A stretch of 64,000 nt of DNA from Pseudomonas sp. H1h. GTDB taxonomy: Bacteria > Pseudomonadota > Gammaproteobacteria > Pseudomonadales > Pseudomonadaceae. Of the stretch, positions 18,542-27,199 are shown piece by piece. The stretch is taken from contig NZ_AYMJ01000005.1 in the NCBI RefSeq assembly GCF_000633255.1, positions 180,484 through 244,483 of the forward strand, in the 5' to 3' direction. Each line of letters starts with the position of its first letter. Position 1 is the stretch's first letter. The position numbers and the translations under genes are program-made. The notes below the pieces were generated by a model, which did no database searches, was not told the origin of the DNA, and worked only from the letters and a program-made list of their open reading frames with translations.

Positions 18542-20266
18542 ATGAATAGATCTTCCGCGTTGCTCCTTGCTTTTGTCTTCCTCAGCGGCTGCCAGGCCTT
18601 GGCCCCCGTTTCGCCGGACGGCACGCCGCCGGTCGAAGACACCACGCCCACGCCTGAAAAGCCCAAGGTTTACAGCTCGTTCAGCGAGGAAACCGTTTTC
18701 AGCCTGCTGAGCGCCGAACTCGCCGGCCAGCGCAATCGTTTCGACATTGCCCTGGACAACTACGTGACCCAGGCCATCAACACCCAGGATCCGGGGGTTT
18801 CCGAGCGGGCGTTTCGCATCGCCGAATACCTGGGCGCCGACCAGCCTGCGCTGGATACTGCGCTGATCTGGGCGAAAAACGCCCCGGACGACCTCGAAGC
18901 GCAGCGCGCCGCCGCCGTGCAACTGGCCCGCGCCGGGCGTTATGACGACTCCATGGTCTATATGGAGAAAGTCCTGCAGGGCAAAGGCGATACCCATTTT
19001 GACTTCCTCGCGCTGTCGGCAGCCGACACCGACCAGGAAACCCGCAACGGTCTGATGAAAAGTTTTGACCGCCTGCTGCAGCGTCACCCGAAGAACAGCC
19101 AGCTGATTTTCGGCAAGGCCCTGCTGCTGCAACAGGACGGCGACAACAAAGCCGCACTGACCCTGCTGGAAGACAACCCGCCGGAGGAAGGCGAAATCGC
19201 GCCGATCCTGCTGCGCGCGCGCCTGCTGCAAAGCATGAATCGTGGCGACGAAGCCGTGCCGCTGCTCCAGAAAAGCATCAAGAAATACCCGGACGACAAG
19301 CGCCTGCGCCTGACCTATGCCCGCACGCTGGTCGAACAGGACCGGATGGACGACGCCAAAGTCGAGTTCTCGACCCTCGTTCAGCAATACCCGGAAGACG
19401 ATGAGCTGCGGTACTCGCTGGCGCTGGTGTGCCTGGAAGCCAAGGCCTGGGACGAGGCCAAGGGTTACCTGGAAGACCTGATCGCGCGGGAAAGCCACGT
19501 CGACTCGGCGCACCTGAACCTCGGCCGTATCGCGGAAGAGCGCAACGATCCGCAGGGCGCACTGATCGAATACGCCCAGGTCGGCCCGGGCAATGACTAT
19601 CTGCCAGCACAGCTGCGCCAGTCCGATATCCTGATGAACAACGGCAAGACCGCCGAAGCACAAAGCAAACTGGCAGCCGAGCGCGACGCGCAACCGGATT
19701 ATGCGATCCAGCTGTACCTGATCGAATCCGAAACCCTGTCGGCCAACAAACACGACGACAAGGCCTGGAAAGTATTGCAGCAAGCCCTGCTGCAATACCC
19801 GGATGATCTGAACCTGCTCTACACCCGGGCCATGCTCGCGGAAAAGCGCAATGACCTGGCCCAGATGGAAAAAGACCTGCGCCTGATCATCAAGCGCGAT
19901 CCGGACAACGCCATGGCACTCAACGCCTTGGGCTACACCTTGTCTGATCGCACCACTCGCTACGCTGAAGCCAAGGATCTGATCGAACAGGCGCACCGGA
20001 TCAACCCGGAAGACCCTGCCGTGCTCGACAGCCTCGGCTGGGTGAATTTCCGCATGGGCAATCTGGATGACGCCGAGAAATACCTGCGCCAGGCGCTGGA
20101 GCGTTTCCCGGATCACGAAGTCGCCGCGCACCTGGGCGAAGTCCTGTGGACCAAGGGCAATCAACGCGAAGCCAAACAAATCTGGGGCAAGTTCCTCAAG
20201 GATCAGCCCGACAGCACCATTCTGCGCAGCACCATCAAGCGCCTGACCGGATCCGAGACTCTCTAA
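18542..20266 (+). CDS. Tetratricopeptide-repeat lipoprotein
   Basis: A 574-residue protein with a lipoprotein signal (LLAFVFLSGC; lipidated Cys at about residue 17), then an acidic Pro-rich linker and a long array of helical TPR/Sel1-like repeats to the C-terminus. Examples are DPAVLDSLGWVNFRMGNLDDA and the following EKYLRQALERFPDHEVAAHL. It is probably anchored in the outer membrane facing the periplasm as a protein-protein scaffold. It precedes lolB by 3 bp and probably shares its operon. The same gene is found upstream of lolB across pseudomonads (recalled), suggesting a link to envelope assembly. The exact partner is unknown. Confidence 0.9.
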   Translation: MNRSSALLLAFVFLSGCQALAPVSPDGTPPVEDTTPTPEKPKVYSSFSEETVFSLLSAELAGQRNRFDIALDNYVTQAINTQDPGVSERAFRIAEYLGADQPALDTALIWAKNAPDDLEAQRAAAVQLARAGRYDDSMVYMEKVLQGKGDTHFDFLALSAADTDQETRNGLMKSFDRLLQRHPKNSQLIFGKALLLQQDGDNKAALTLLEDNPPEEGEIAPILLRARLLQSMNRGDEAVPLLQKSIKKYPDDKRLRLTYARTLVEQDRMDDAKVEFSTLVQQYPEDDELRYSLALVCLEAKAWDEAKGYLEDLIARESHVDSAHLNLGRIAEERNDPQGALIEYAQVGPGNDYLPAQLRQSDILMNNGKTAEAQSKLAAERDAQPDYAIQLYLIESETLSANKHDDKAWKVLQQALLQYPDDLNLLYTRAMLAEKRNDLAQMEKDLRLIIKRDPDNAMALNALGYTLSDRTTRYAEAKDLIEQAHRINPEDPAVLDSLGWVNFRMGNLDDAEKYLRQALERFPDHEVAAHLGEVLWTKGNQREAKQIWGKFLKDQPDSTILRSTIKRLTGSETL

Positions 20267-20269
20267 CTC

Positions 20270-20887
20270 ATGTTTTTGCGCCACGTTATTGTTTTCAGCT
20301 TCATTGCCCTGCTCGCCGGTTGCGCGGGCTTCGGCGCTCGCGAATCGGTCGAGGGCCACGGCAGCCCGGCTCAATGGGCCGCGAACAAACAGCAACTGAC
20401 CGCCCTCGATGGTTGGCAGATCGACGGCAAGATCGGTATCCGTGCACCGAAAGACTCCGGTAGCGGCACACTGTTTTGGCTGCAACGTCAGGACTATTAC
20501 GACATTCGCCTGTCCGGCCCGCTGGGTCGTGGCGCAGCGCGACTGACCGGGCGCCCGGGCAAGGTCTCGCTGGAAGTTGCCAATCAGGGCCGCTACGACG
20601 CGCAGTCGCCAGAAGCGTTGCTTGAAGAACAGCTCGGGTGGAAGTTGCCGGTATCGAATCTGGCCTGGTGGGTCCGTGGCCTGCCGGCACCGGAAAGCAA
20701 AAGCCGCCTGACCCTCGATAACGACAGTCGCCTGGCCAATCTCGAACAGGATGGCTGGAAGGTCGAGTACTTAAGCTACGCCGAGCAAAACGGTTACTGG
20801 CTGCCCGAGCGGATCAAACTGCACGGCACCGACCTGGACGTGACGCTGGTGATCAAGACCTGGCAACCGCGCAAGCTGGGACAATAA
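20270..20887 (+). CDS. lolB: Outer-membrane lipoprotein receptor LolB
   Basis: Accepts lipoproteins from periplasmic LolA and inserts them into the outer membrane; LolB is itself a lipoprotein. The 205-residue product has a signal with lipobox [10 protein letters not shown] (Cys at about residue 17). The conserved core follows: [41 protein letters not shown] and a C-terminal [21 protein letters not shown]. It lies between the TPR gene and ispE with 3-bp and 2-bp gaps, the standard order. Confidence 0.94.
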   Translation: MFLRHVIVFSFIALLAGCAGFGARESVEGHGSPAQWAANKQQLTALDGWQIDGKIGIRAPKDSGSGTLFWLQRQDYYDIRLSGPLGRGAARLTGRPGKVSLEVANQGRYDAQSPEALLEEQLGWKLPVSNLAWWVRGLPAPESKSRLTLDNDSRLANLEQDGWKVEYLSYAEQNGYWLPERIKLHGTDLDVTLVIKTWQPRKLGQ

Positions 20888-20889
20888 GC

Positions 20890-21741
20890 ATGAGCGCTCC
20901 ACGCCTGACGCTGCCGTCTCCGGCCAAGCTCAATCTGATGCTGCACATTCTCGGTCGCCGTGAAGACGGCTATCACGAGTTGCAGACGCTGTTCCAGTTC
21001 GTTGATTACGGCGATGAAATCACTTTCGCCGTACGCGATGACGGCGTGATTCAGCTGCACACCGAGTTCGCCGGTGTGCAGCATGACAGCAACCTGATCG
21101 TGCGCGCAGCGAAAATGCTGCAGCAACAATCCGGTTGCTCGCTCGGTATCGATATCTGGATTGATAAAGTTCTGCCTATGGGCGGCGGCATCGGTGGCGG
21201 CAGCTCCAACGCGGCCACCACCCTGCTCGGCCTCAATCACTTGTGGCAACTGGGCTGGGATGAAGATCGCCTCGCTGCACTGGGCCTGGCGCTGGGTGCC
21301 GACGTCCCGGTTTTCGTCCGTGGTCACGCGGCATTTGCCGAAGGCGTGGGTGAAAAACTGACCCCGGTCGACCCCGAAGAACCGTGGTATCTGGTGCTCG
21401 TGCCGCAAGTCTCTGTAAGTACGGCAGAAATTTTTTCCGATCCTTTGTTGACACGTAACACGCCGCCCATTAAAGTGCGCCCCGTTCCCGAGGGAAACAG
21501 TCGAAATGACTGCTTGCCGGTGGTAGCAAGGCGTTATCCAGAGGTACGTAACGCATTGGATTTGTTAGGTAAATTTACCGAAGCAAAACTCACCGGAACT
21601 GGAAGTTGTGTGTTTGGGGGCTTCCCAAGCAAAGCTGAAGCTGATAAAGTCTCGGCCCTTCTGACAGAGACCCTTACAGGGTTTGTAGCAAAAGGAAGCA
21701 ACGTTTCGATGTTGCATCGCAAGCTGCAAAGTCTGCTCTAA
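20890..21741 (+). CDS. ispE: 4-diphosphocytidyl-2-C-methyl-D-erythritol kinase
   Basis: A GHMP-family kinase of the MEP isoprenoid pathway that phosphorylates the 2-hydroxyl of CDP-methylerythritol. The 283-residue protein has [20 protein letters not shown] at the start, the ATP-binding glycine loop [17 protein letters not shown], and [10 protein letters not shown] near the C-terminus. From about 21420 onward the DNA is less GC-rich and contains an apparent promoter for the downstream tRNA/prs genes, which may explain the shift in codon use. Confidence 0.96.
   Translation: MSAPRLTLPSPAKLNLMLHILGRREDGYHELQTLFQFVDYGDEITFAVRDDGVIQLHTEFAGVQHDSNLIVRAAKMLQQQSGCSLGIDIWIDKVLPMGGGIGGGSSNAATTLLGLNHLWQLGWDEDRLAALGLALGADVPVFVRGHAAFAEGVGEKLTPVDPEEPWYLVLVPQVSVSTAEIFSDPLLTRNTPPIKVRPVPEGNSRNDCLPVVARRYPEVRNALDLLGKFTEAKLTGTGSCVFGGFPSKAEADKVSALLTETLTGFVAKGSNVSMLHRKLQSLL
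21448..21476 (+). promoter_or_regulatory. Sigma-70-type promoter inside ispE
   Basis: A perfect -35 TTGACA (21448-21453), 17-bp spacer and -10 TAAAGT (21471-21476) followed by GCGC. It lies about 300 bp upstream of the tRNA-Gln gene and within the ispE coding region. It probably drives tRNA-Gln and prs; E. coli prs is likewise transcribed from an upstream promoter near ispE. Confidence 0.6.
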
Positions 21742-21777
21742 AGGAACCAGGTGCCAGGCACTTGAAGCAACAGATAC

Positions 21778-21852
21778 AGGGGCGTCGCCAAGCGGTAAGG
21801 CAGCAGGTTTTGATCCTGCCATGCGTTGGTTCGAATCCAGCCGCCCCTGCCA
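21778..21852 (+). tRNA. tRNA-Gln (anticodon TTG)
   Basis: A complete 75-nt cloverleaf including an encoded CCA. Acceptor strands AGGGGCG and CGCCCCT pair fully, the anticodon loop is TTTTGAT giving TTG, and the T loop contains GGTTCGAATCC. It sits 36 bp after ispE and 45 bp before prs, with no terminator on either side. Confidence 0.97.
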
Positions 21853-21897
21853 TTTTCTATACTCATCCAGGTTACCCTCAGCCTCTAGGTACTGCGC

Positions 21898-22839
21898 GTG
21901 TCCAAGATGATGGTCTTTACGGGGAACGCTAACCCCGATCTGGCTCGGCGTGTTGTACGTCAGCTGCATATCCCTCTCGGTGACATCTCTGTCGGTAAGT
22001 TCTCCGACGGCGAAATTACTGCCGAGATCAATGAAAACGTTCGCGGTAAAGACGTTTTCATTATTCAGCCGACTTGCGCTCCGACCAACGATAACCTGAT
22101 GGAACTGGTAGTGATGGCTGATGCCTTCCGCCGCTCCTCAGCTACTCGTATCACTGCTGTTATTCCTTATTTTGGTTATGCCCGTCAGGATCGCCGTCCG
22201 CGTTCCGCACGTGTGGCTATCAGCGCGAAAGTCGTCGCTGACATGCTTACCGTAGTCGGCATCGACCGTGTTCTCACGGTTGATCTGCATGCTGACCAGA
22301 TTCAGGGTTTCTTCGATATTCCGGTAGATAACATCTACGGCTCCCCGGTTCTGGTGGATGACATTGAAGATCAGCGCTTCGAAAACCTGATGATCGTGTC
22401 CCCGGACATTGGTGGCGTCGTGCGTGCACGGGCTGTTGCCAAATCCCTGGGCGTGGATCTCGGGATCATCGACAAACGCCGTGAGAAAGCCAATCACTCT
22501 GAAGTGATGCATATCATCGGTGATGTCGAAGGGCGTACCTGCATTCTGGTCGATGACATGGTCGATACCGCCGGCACTCTGTGCCACGCGGCCAAGGCCC
22601 TGAAAGAGCATGGCGCAGCCAAGGTCTTTGCCTACTGCACACACCCTGTGCTGTCGGGTCGGGCCATCGAGAATATCGAAAATTCCGTGCTGGACGAGCT
22701 GGTGGTGACCAACACCATCCCGCTGTCCGCTGCAGCACAAGCCTGTGCACGTATCCGTCAACTGGATATCGCACCGGTTGTTGCCGAAGCGGTTCGCCGC
22801 ATCAGCAATGAAGAATCGATCAGCGCGATGTTCCGTTAA
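21898..22839 (+). CDS. prs: Ribose-phosphate pyrophosphokinase
   Basis: Makes PRPP from ribose-5-phosphate and ATP for nucleotide, His and Trp synthesis. The 313-residue protein begins at GTG (21898), giving [19 protein letters not shown]. It contains the ATP loop [16 protein letters not shown], the Mg-binding [18 protein letters not shown], and the PRPP-binding loop [14 protein letters not shown]. There is an internal ATG at 21907, but GTG matches the family N-terminus. A strong terminator follows at 22879. Confidence 0.97.
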   Translation: MSKMMVFTGNANPDLARRVVRQLHIPLGDISVGKFSDGEITAEINENVRGKDVFIIQPTCAPTNDNLMELVVMADAFRRSSATRITAVIPYFGYARQDRRPRSARVAISAKVVADMLTVVGIDRVLTVDLHADQIQGFFDIPVDNIYGSPVLVDDIEDQRFENLMIVSPDIGGVVRARAVAKSLGVDLGIIDKRREKANHSEVMHIIGDVEGRTCILVDDMVDTAGTLCHAAKALKEHGAAKVFAYCTHPVLSGRAIENIENSVLDELVVTNTIPLSAAAQACARIRQLDIAPVVAEAVRRISNEESISAMFR

Positions 22840-22878
22840 GGGCCCTGCCCTTCTCGAAATGTCTCGTTGACGAAAAGC

Positions 22879-22916
22879 GCCCCGCCCCGGCATTCCTGCC
22901 GGGGCGGGGCTTTTTT
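22879..22916 (+). terminator. Rho-independent terminator after prs
   Basis: A 13-bp perfect GC stem (GCCCCGCCCCGGC and its complement) with a 6-nt loop, followed by six T. It separates prs from rplY. Confidence 0.93.
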
Positions 22917-22981
22917 GCCCATACCGTGTTTGGCGCTGGTCGCAAACGTCACTCCGGTCATGGCTATTTTGGAGATACAAA

Positions 22982-23584
22982 ATGAACGATTTTACTCTGA
23001 ATGCTGAAGTGCGTTCCGACCTGGGGAAAGGTGCGAGCCGCCGCCTGCGTCGTCTCGCCGCCCTGGTTCCAGCTGTTGTTTACGGTGGCGAAAAAGCCCC
23101 TGAATCCATCAGCATGCTGGCCAAGGAAGTTGCCAAACTGCTCGAAAACGAAGCGGCTTACAGCCACATCATCGAGCTGAACGTTGGTGGCACCAAGCAA
23201 AACGTAATCATCAAAGCTCTGCAGCGTCACCCGGCCAAAGGCCACGTGATGCACGCTGACTTCGTACGCGTTGTAGCTGGCCAGAAACTGACCGCTATCG
23301 TTCCTGTGCACTTCATCAACGAAGCTGCTCCAGTGAAGAAAGGCGGCGAGATTTCGCACGTTGTTGCTGAAATCGAAGTGACCTGCCTGCCGAAAGATCT
23401 GCCTGAGTTCATCGAAGTCGACCTGGCTAACGCTGAAATCGGTTCGATCATTCACCTGTCGGACCTCAAAGCTCCTAAAGGCGTTGAGTTCGTTGCTCTG
23501 GCACACGGCGATGACAAGGCTGTTGCCAACGTCCACGCTCCACGTGTTGCTCCAGAAGCTACCGAAGAAGGCGCAGCAGAGTAA
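22982..23584 (+). CDS. rplY: 50S ribosomal protein L25/general stress protein Ctc
   Basis: Binds 5S rRNA in the large subunit. At 200 residues it is the long, two-domain (Ctc) form rather than the 94-residue E. coli form. The N-terminal RNA-binding domain starts [20 protein letters not shown], and the C-terminal beta domain has [18 protein letters not shown] and [15 protein letters not shown]. Codon use is highly biased, as expected for a ribosomal protein. It is preceded by GGAGATACAA and followed by a 137-bp hairpin element. Confidence 0.96.
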   Translation: MNDFTLNAEVRSDLGKGASRRLRRLAALVPAVVYGGEKAPESISMLAKEVAKLLENEAAYSHIIELNVGGTKQNVIIKALQRHPAKGHVMHADFVRVVAGQKLTAIVPVHFINEAAPVKKGGEISHVVAEIEVTCLPKDLPEFIEVDLANAEIGSIIHLSDLKAPKGVEFVALAHGDDKAVANVHAPRVAPEATEEGAAE

Positions 23585-23600
23585 TTCACTCTGTAACGCC

Positions 23601-23737
23601 TGAGTGATCAGTAACATCGCGGACTGGAACGTAGCGAGAAAGCGGGCGAGAACGCGGAGTTTACATTCATGGTAAATGAGCAATTTTCGTCCACTTTCGC
23701 CGCCTTCCCTGATCGCGGCGATGTTACTCACCACTCA
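23601..23737. repeat. 137-bp hairpin element with terminal inverted repeats (MITE-like)
   Basis: The ends TGAGTGATCAGTAACATCGC (23601-23620) and its complement at 23718-23737 match at 18 of 20 positions. Inner sequence continues to pair imperfectly up to an apex with TTTAC...GTAAA around 23660-23673, so the whole element can fold into one long hairpin. It fills the rplY-pth gap and ends 17 bp before the pth start. It may be a non-autonomous mobile element or a structured leader/attenuator. No second copy was noticed in the window. Confidence 0.6.
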
Positions 23738-23754
23738 AAGGAAGGGCCCCTATC

Positions 23755-24339
23755 GTGACTGCCATCAAACTGATCGTTGGCCTGGGAAATCCAGGCCCCG
23801 AATACGACCAGACCCGGCATAACGCAGGGGCCCTTTTTGTTGAGCGCATCGCAGCCGCGCAAGGTGCGAACCTTGTGGCCGATCGCAAGTATTTCGGCCT
23901 GACCGGGCGCTATTCGCATCAGGGTCAGGATGTTCGCCTGCTGATTCCCACCACCTACATGAACCGCAGCGGCCAGGCCGTGGCGGCACTCGCCGGTTTC
24001 TTCCGCATCAAGCCTGAAGAAATCCTGGTGGCGCACGACGAACTCGACTTGCCTCCGGGCGTCGCTAAGCTCAAGCAGGGCGGCGGCCATGGCGGTCACA
24101 ACGGGTTGCGCGACATCATCGCGCAACTGGGTAATCAGAATACGTTCTACCGTCTGCGGCTTGGCATCGGCCACCCGGGCGTCGCCAGTATGGTTTCAAA
24201 TTTCGTCCTGGGTCGTGCGCCACGCGCCGAACAGGAAAAACTCGATGCCAGCATCGACTTTGCCCTCGGCGTGCTGCCGGATATCCTCGCCGGTGAATGG
24301 AACCGCGCGATGAAAAACCTGCACAGCCAGAAGGCCTGA
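23755..24339 (+). CDS. pth: Peptidyl-tRNA hydrolase
   Basis: Releases tRNA from peptidyl-tRNAs that drop off the ribosome. The 194-residue length is typical. The N-terminus [20 protein letters not shown] includes the catalytic His and Asn, with further signature segments [13 protein letters not shown] and [13 protein letters not shown]. The start is GTG at 23755, behind GGAAGGG; no ATG is available at the conserved N-terminus. It lies between rplY and ychF, a very conserved order. Confidence 0.96.
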   Translation: MTAIKLIVGLGNPGPEYDQTRHNAGALFVERIAAAQGANLVADRKYFGLTGRYSHQGQDVRLLIPTTYMNRSGQAVAALAGFFRIKPEEILVAHDELDLPPGVAKLKQGGGHGGHNGLRDIIAQLGNQNTFYRLRLGIGHPGVASMVSNFVLGRAPRAEQEKLDASIDFALGVLPDILAGEWNRAMKNLHSQKA

Positions 24340-24361
24340 CTCTTATCCGAGGGGAAACACC

Positions 24362-25462
24362 ATGGGATTCAATTGCGGCATCGTCGGCCTGCCTAACGTC
24401 GGCAAGTCCACCCTGTTCAACGCCCTGACCAAATCCGGTATTGCGGCCGAGAACTTCCCCTTCTGCACCATCGAGCCGAACAGCGGCATCGTGCCGATGC
24501 CGGATCCGCGTCTGGAAGCACTGGCGGCCATCGTCAATCCGAAGCGCATCCTGCCGACCACCATGGAATTCGTCGACATCGCAGGCCTGGTGGCCGGTGC
24601 CTCGAAAGGTGAAGGCCTGGGCAACAAATTCCTCGCCAACATCCGTGAGACCGACGCCATCGCTCACGTGGTTCGCTGCTTCGAAGACGACAACGTGATC
24701 CACGTTTCCAACAGCGTCGATCCAAAGCGCGACATCGAAATCATCGACCTTGAACTGATCTTCGCCGACCTCGACAGCTGCGAGAAGCAACTGCAGAAAG
24801 TCGCGCGCAACGCCAAGGGCGGTGACAAGGACGCCGTGGTTCAGAAAGGCCTGCTGGAGCAGTTGATCGCCCACTTCACCGAAGCCAAGCCTGCGCGCAG
24901 CCTGATGAAGAACATGAGCGCTGACGAAAAAGCAGTGATCAAGGGCTTCCACCTGCTGACCACCAAGCCGGTCATGTACATCGCCAACGTCGCTGAAGAC
25001 GGTTTCGAGAACAACCCGCACCTGGACGTGGTCAAGGCCATCGCCGAAGAAGAAGGCGCGATGGTGGTTCCGGTCTGCAACAAGATCGAAGCGGAAATCG
25101 CCGAGCTGGATGACGGCGAAGAGAAGGACATGTTCCTTGAGGCCCTGGGCCTGGAAGAGCCTGGCCTGAACCGCGTGATCCGCGCCGGTTACGAAATGCT
25201 GCACCTGCAGACCTACTTCACCGCAGGTGTCGAAGAAGTCCGCGCCTGGACCGTCAAGGTCGGTGCCACCGCACCTCAGGCCGCTGGCGTGATCCACACC
25301 GACTTCGAGAAAGGCTTCATCCGCGCCGAAGTGATCGCCTACAACGACTTCATCCAGTACAAGGGCGAAGCCGGCACCAAGGAAGCCGGTAAATGGCGTC
25401 TGGAAGGCAAGGATTACATCGTCAAAGACGGCGACGTGATGCACTTCCGCTTCAACGTCTAA
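24362..25462 (+). CDS. ychF: Redox-regulated ribosome-binding ATPase YchF
   Basis: An Obg-family P-loop NTPase that prefers ATP and binds ribosomes; it affects oxidative stress responses. The 366-residue protein has the Walker [15 protein letters not shown], the DxxG segment [20 protein letters not shown], a coiled-coil insert, the relaxed base-recognition motif CNKIEAEI in place of NKxD, and a C-terminal TGS domain ([20 protein letters not shown]). It is 22 bp after pth, with the ribosome site GAGGGG. Confidence 0.96.
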   Translation: MGFNCGIVGLPNVGKSTLFNALTKSGIAAENFPFCTIEPNSGIVPMPDPRLEALAAIVNPKRILPTTMEFVDIAGLVAGASKGEGLGNKFLANIRETDAIAHVVRCFEDDNVIHVSNSVDPKRDIEIIDLELIFADLDSCEKQLQKVARNAKGGDKDAVVQKGLLEQLIAHFTEAKPARSLMKNMSADEKAVIKGFHLLTTKPVMYIANVAEDGFENNPHLDVVKAIAEEEGAMVVPVCNKIEAEIAELDDGEEKDMFLEALGLEEPGLNRVIRAGYEMLHLQTYFTAGVEEVRAWTVKVGATAPQAAGVIHTDFEKGFIRAEVIAYNDFIQYKGEAGTKEAGKWRLEGKDYIVKDGDVMHFRFNV

Positions 25463-25476
25463 GCAACACGCCCAAG

Positions 25477-25506
25477 AAAAAGCCGCGTTTGATACGCGGC
25501 TTTTTT
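25477..25506 (+). terminator. Rho-independent terminator after ychF
   Basis: An AAAAAGCCGCG stem, 7-nt loop and CGCGGCTTTTTT. Because the stem is flanked by A and T tracts, it could work in both directions. Confidence 0.92.
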
Positions 25507-25541
25507 GTGCCTGAGAGTTTAATTTGCAACACCACAATCCC

Positions 25542-25632
25542 CTGTGGGAGCGGGCTTGCTCGCGAAGACGGTGCGTCAGCCACATTACTATCGACTGATA
25601 CACCGCATTCGCGAGCAAGCCCGCTCCCACAG
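25542..25632. repeat. REP doublet (REPIN)
   Basis: CTGTGGGAGCGGGCTTGCTC on the left and the complementary copy on the right, ending CCCGCTCCCACAG, about 47 bp between. It lies between the convergent ychF and fsr-like genes, just past the terminator. Confidence 0.88.
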
Positions 25633-25648
25633 TTGGAAGGGCGTGGGG

Positions 25649-26866
25649 TCAGGCCTTTTTGGTGCGCGGCAAGAAGATCGCCAACACGCCAAACAACGGC
25701 AGGAACGAGCACAGGAAATACACGTACTCAATCCCGTGAATATCAGCCAGATGCCCCAGCAACGCAGCGCCAATCCCGCCAAACCCAAACATCAAACCGA
25801 AGAACACCCCGGCAATCATCCCGACATTGCCCGGCACCAGTTCCTGTGCGTACACCACAATCGCCGAAAACGCCGAGGCGAGGATGAAGCCAATTACCAC
25901 GCTGAGGAGGGTGGTCCAGAACAGATCGACATGCGGCATCAGCAGCGTGAACGGCGCCACGCCGAGGATCGAGAACCAGATCACCGCCTTACGCCCGATC
26001 TTGTCGCCAATCGGCCCACCAAAGAACGTCCCCGCTGCCACCGCGCCGAGAAACAGGAACAGGTGCAGCTGCGAACTGGCCACCGACAGGTCGAACTTCT
26101 CGATCAGGTAAAACGTGAAGTAACTGGTGAGGCTGGCCATGTAGAAATACTTGGAGAACACCAGCAACCCCAGCACCACCAGCGCACTGGTCACCCTGCC
26201 CTTCGACAACCCGTGAGTCGCCGCCTGGCCGGCCTTGAGCTTGAACAGGTTCAAGTGATGGGCGTACCAGCGGCTGATGCGGTACAGCACAAACAACGCA
26301 AACACCGCGAACAGACCGAACCACGCCACGTTGCCCTGACCAAACGGAATGATGATCGCCGCCGCCAGCAACGGGCCGAACGCGGAACCGGCGTTACCGC
26401 CGACCTGGAAGGTCGATTGCGCCAGACCAAAGCGTCCGCCCGAGGCCAGCCGCGCAATCCGTGATGCCTCGGGGTGAAAGGTCGAAGAACCGATACCGAT
26501 CAGCGCCGCCGCCAGCAGAATCAACGGAAAACTACCGACCACCGACATCATCACGATGCCAATCAGCGTGCAAATCGAACCGGCCGGCAACAGCCACGGT
26601 TTCGGATGCCGGTCAGTGTGATAACCGACCCACGGCTGCAACAGCGAAGCGGTCAACTGGAAAGTCAGGGTGATCAGGCCGACCTGGGTGAAGCTCAGGC
26701 CGTAGTTGGCCTTGAGCATCGGGTAGATCGACGGCAGCACCGACTGGATCAGGTCGTTGATCAAATGCGCCAGCGCCACGGCGCCGATGATACGCATCAC
26801 CAGTGGGCTGCTTTGCGGAGCAGCGGGCGCCGAGGTAGCGGCGGTCTGAGCGTTGCTGATAGCCAT
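25649..26866 (-). CDS. fsr: MFS transporter, fosmidomycin-resistance (Fsr) type
   Basis: A 405-residue inner-membrane drug efflux protein with about 12 hydrophobic helices. Fsr-like features are LAHLINDLIQSVLPSIYPML in helix 1, LKANYGLSFTQVGLITLTFQ in helix 2, GYHTDRHPKPWLLPAG in the first cytosolic loop, and GIGSSTFHPEASRIARLASG. The start at 26866 gives the family N-terminus; a longer reading frame upstream codes for unrelated sequence. It is divergent from the chemoreceptor gene. The substrate could be fosmidomycin or another compound. Confidence 0.88.
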   Translation of the reverse strand: MAISNAQTAATSAPAAPQSSPLVMRIIGAVALAHLINDLIQSVLPSIYPMLKANYGLSFTQVGLITLTFQLTASLLQPWVGYHTDRHPKPWLLPAGSICTLIGIVMMSVVGSFPLILLAAALIGIGSSTFHPEASRIARLASGGRFGLAQSTFQVGGNAGSAFGPLLAAAIIIPFGQGNVAWFGLFAVFALFVLYRISRWYAHHLNLFKLKAGQAATHGLSKGRVTSALVVLGLLVFSKYFYMASLTSYFTFYLIEKFDLSVASSQLHLFLFLGAVAAGTFFGGPIGDKIGRKAVIWFSILGVAPFTLLMPHVDLFWTTLLSVVIGFILASAFSAIVVYAQELVPGNVGMIAGVFFGLMFGFGGIGAALLGHLADIHGIEYVYFLCSFLPLFGVLAIFLPRTKKA

Positions 26867-27199
26867 GGAAGTTTCCGGACAGCAGATGGGTGCACGCAGG
26901 CAGGTGCGCCAATGTGCCATTTTTCGGTGCGCCAGCGCCATCCCCTTAGCCAGCTAACTAACTGCCTGGTCGTCGAGCGTTACGTGATAGCGCAACGCCA
27001 TGGTCTGAATCTTGCCTTGCTTCTCTCCTCGAACGCGGTGGCCTTACAAAGGCGGCCGAGAATGGGAAGTTTCGCTACAGAGCCGGCCTACAGAGCGGGC
27101 GAGAGTGAACTTTCGAGGCCTTTTAGCAGGGCACAACATCAAGGTCGCACGACCGCGATGCACGCCGATGGTGCGTGGTGTCCAGAGGAGTCATAGGGC
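26867..27199. other. 333-bp divergent intergenic region without a gene
   Basis: Lies between the divergent fsr-like and chemoreceptor genes. A 9-bp direct repeat CTACAGAGC occurs at 27075-27083 and 27088-27096. A ribosome site GAGGAG precedes the chemoreceptor ATG. No convincing coding sequence, promoter pair or RNA gene is visible. Confidence 0.5.

Noticed and set aside
18479..20485. A 668-codon open frame on the minus strand
   Set aside because: It is antisense to the TPR lipoprotein and lolB genes, has no recognisable motif, and arises from GC-rich codon bias.
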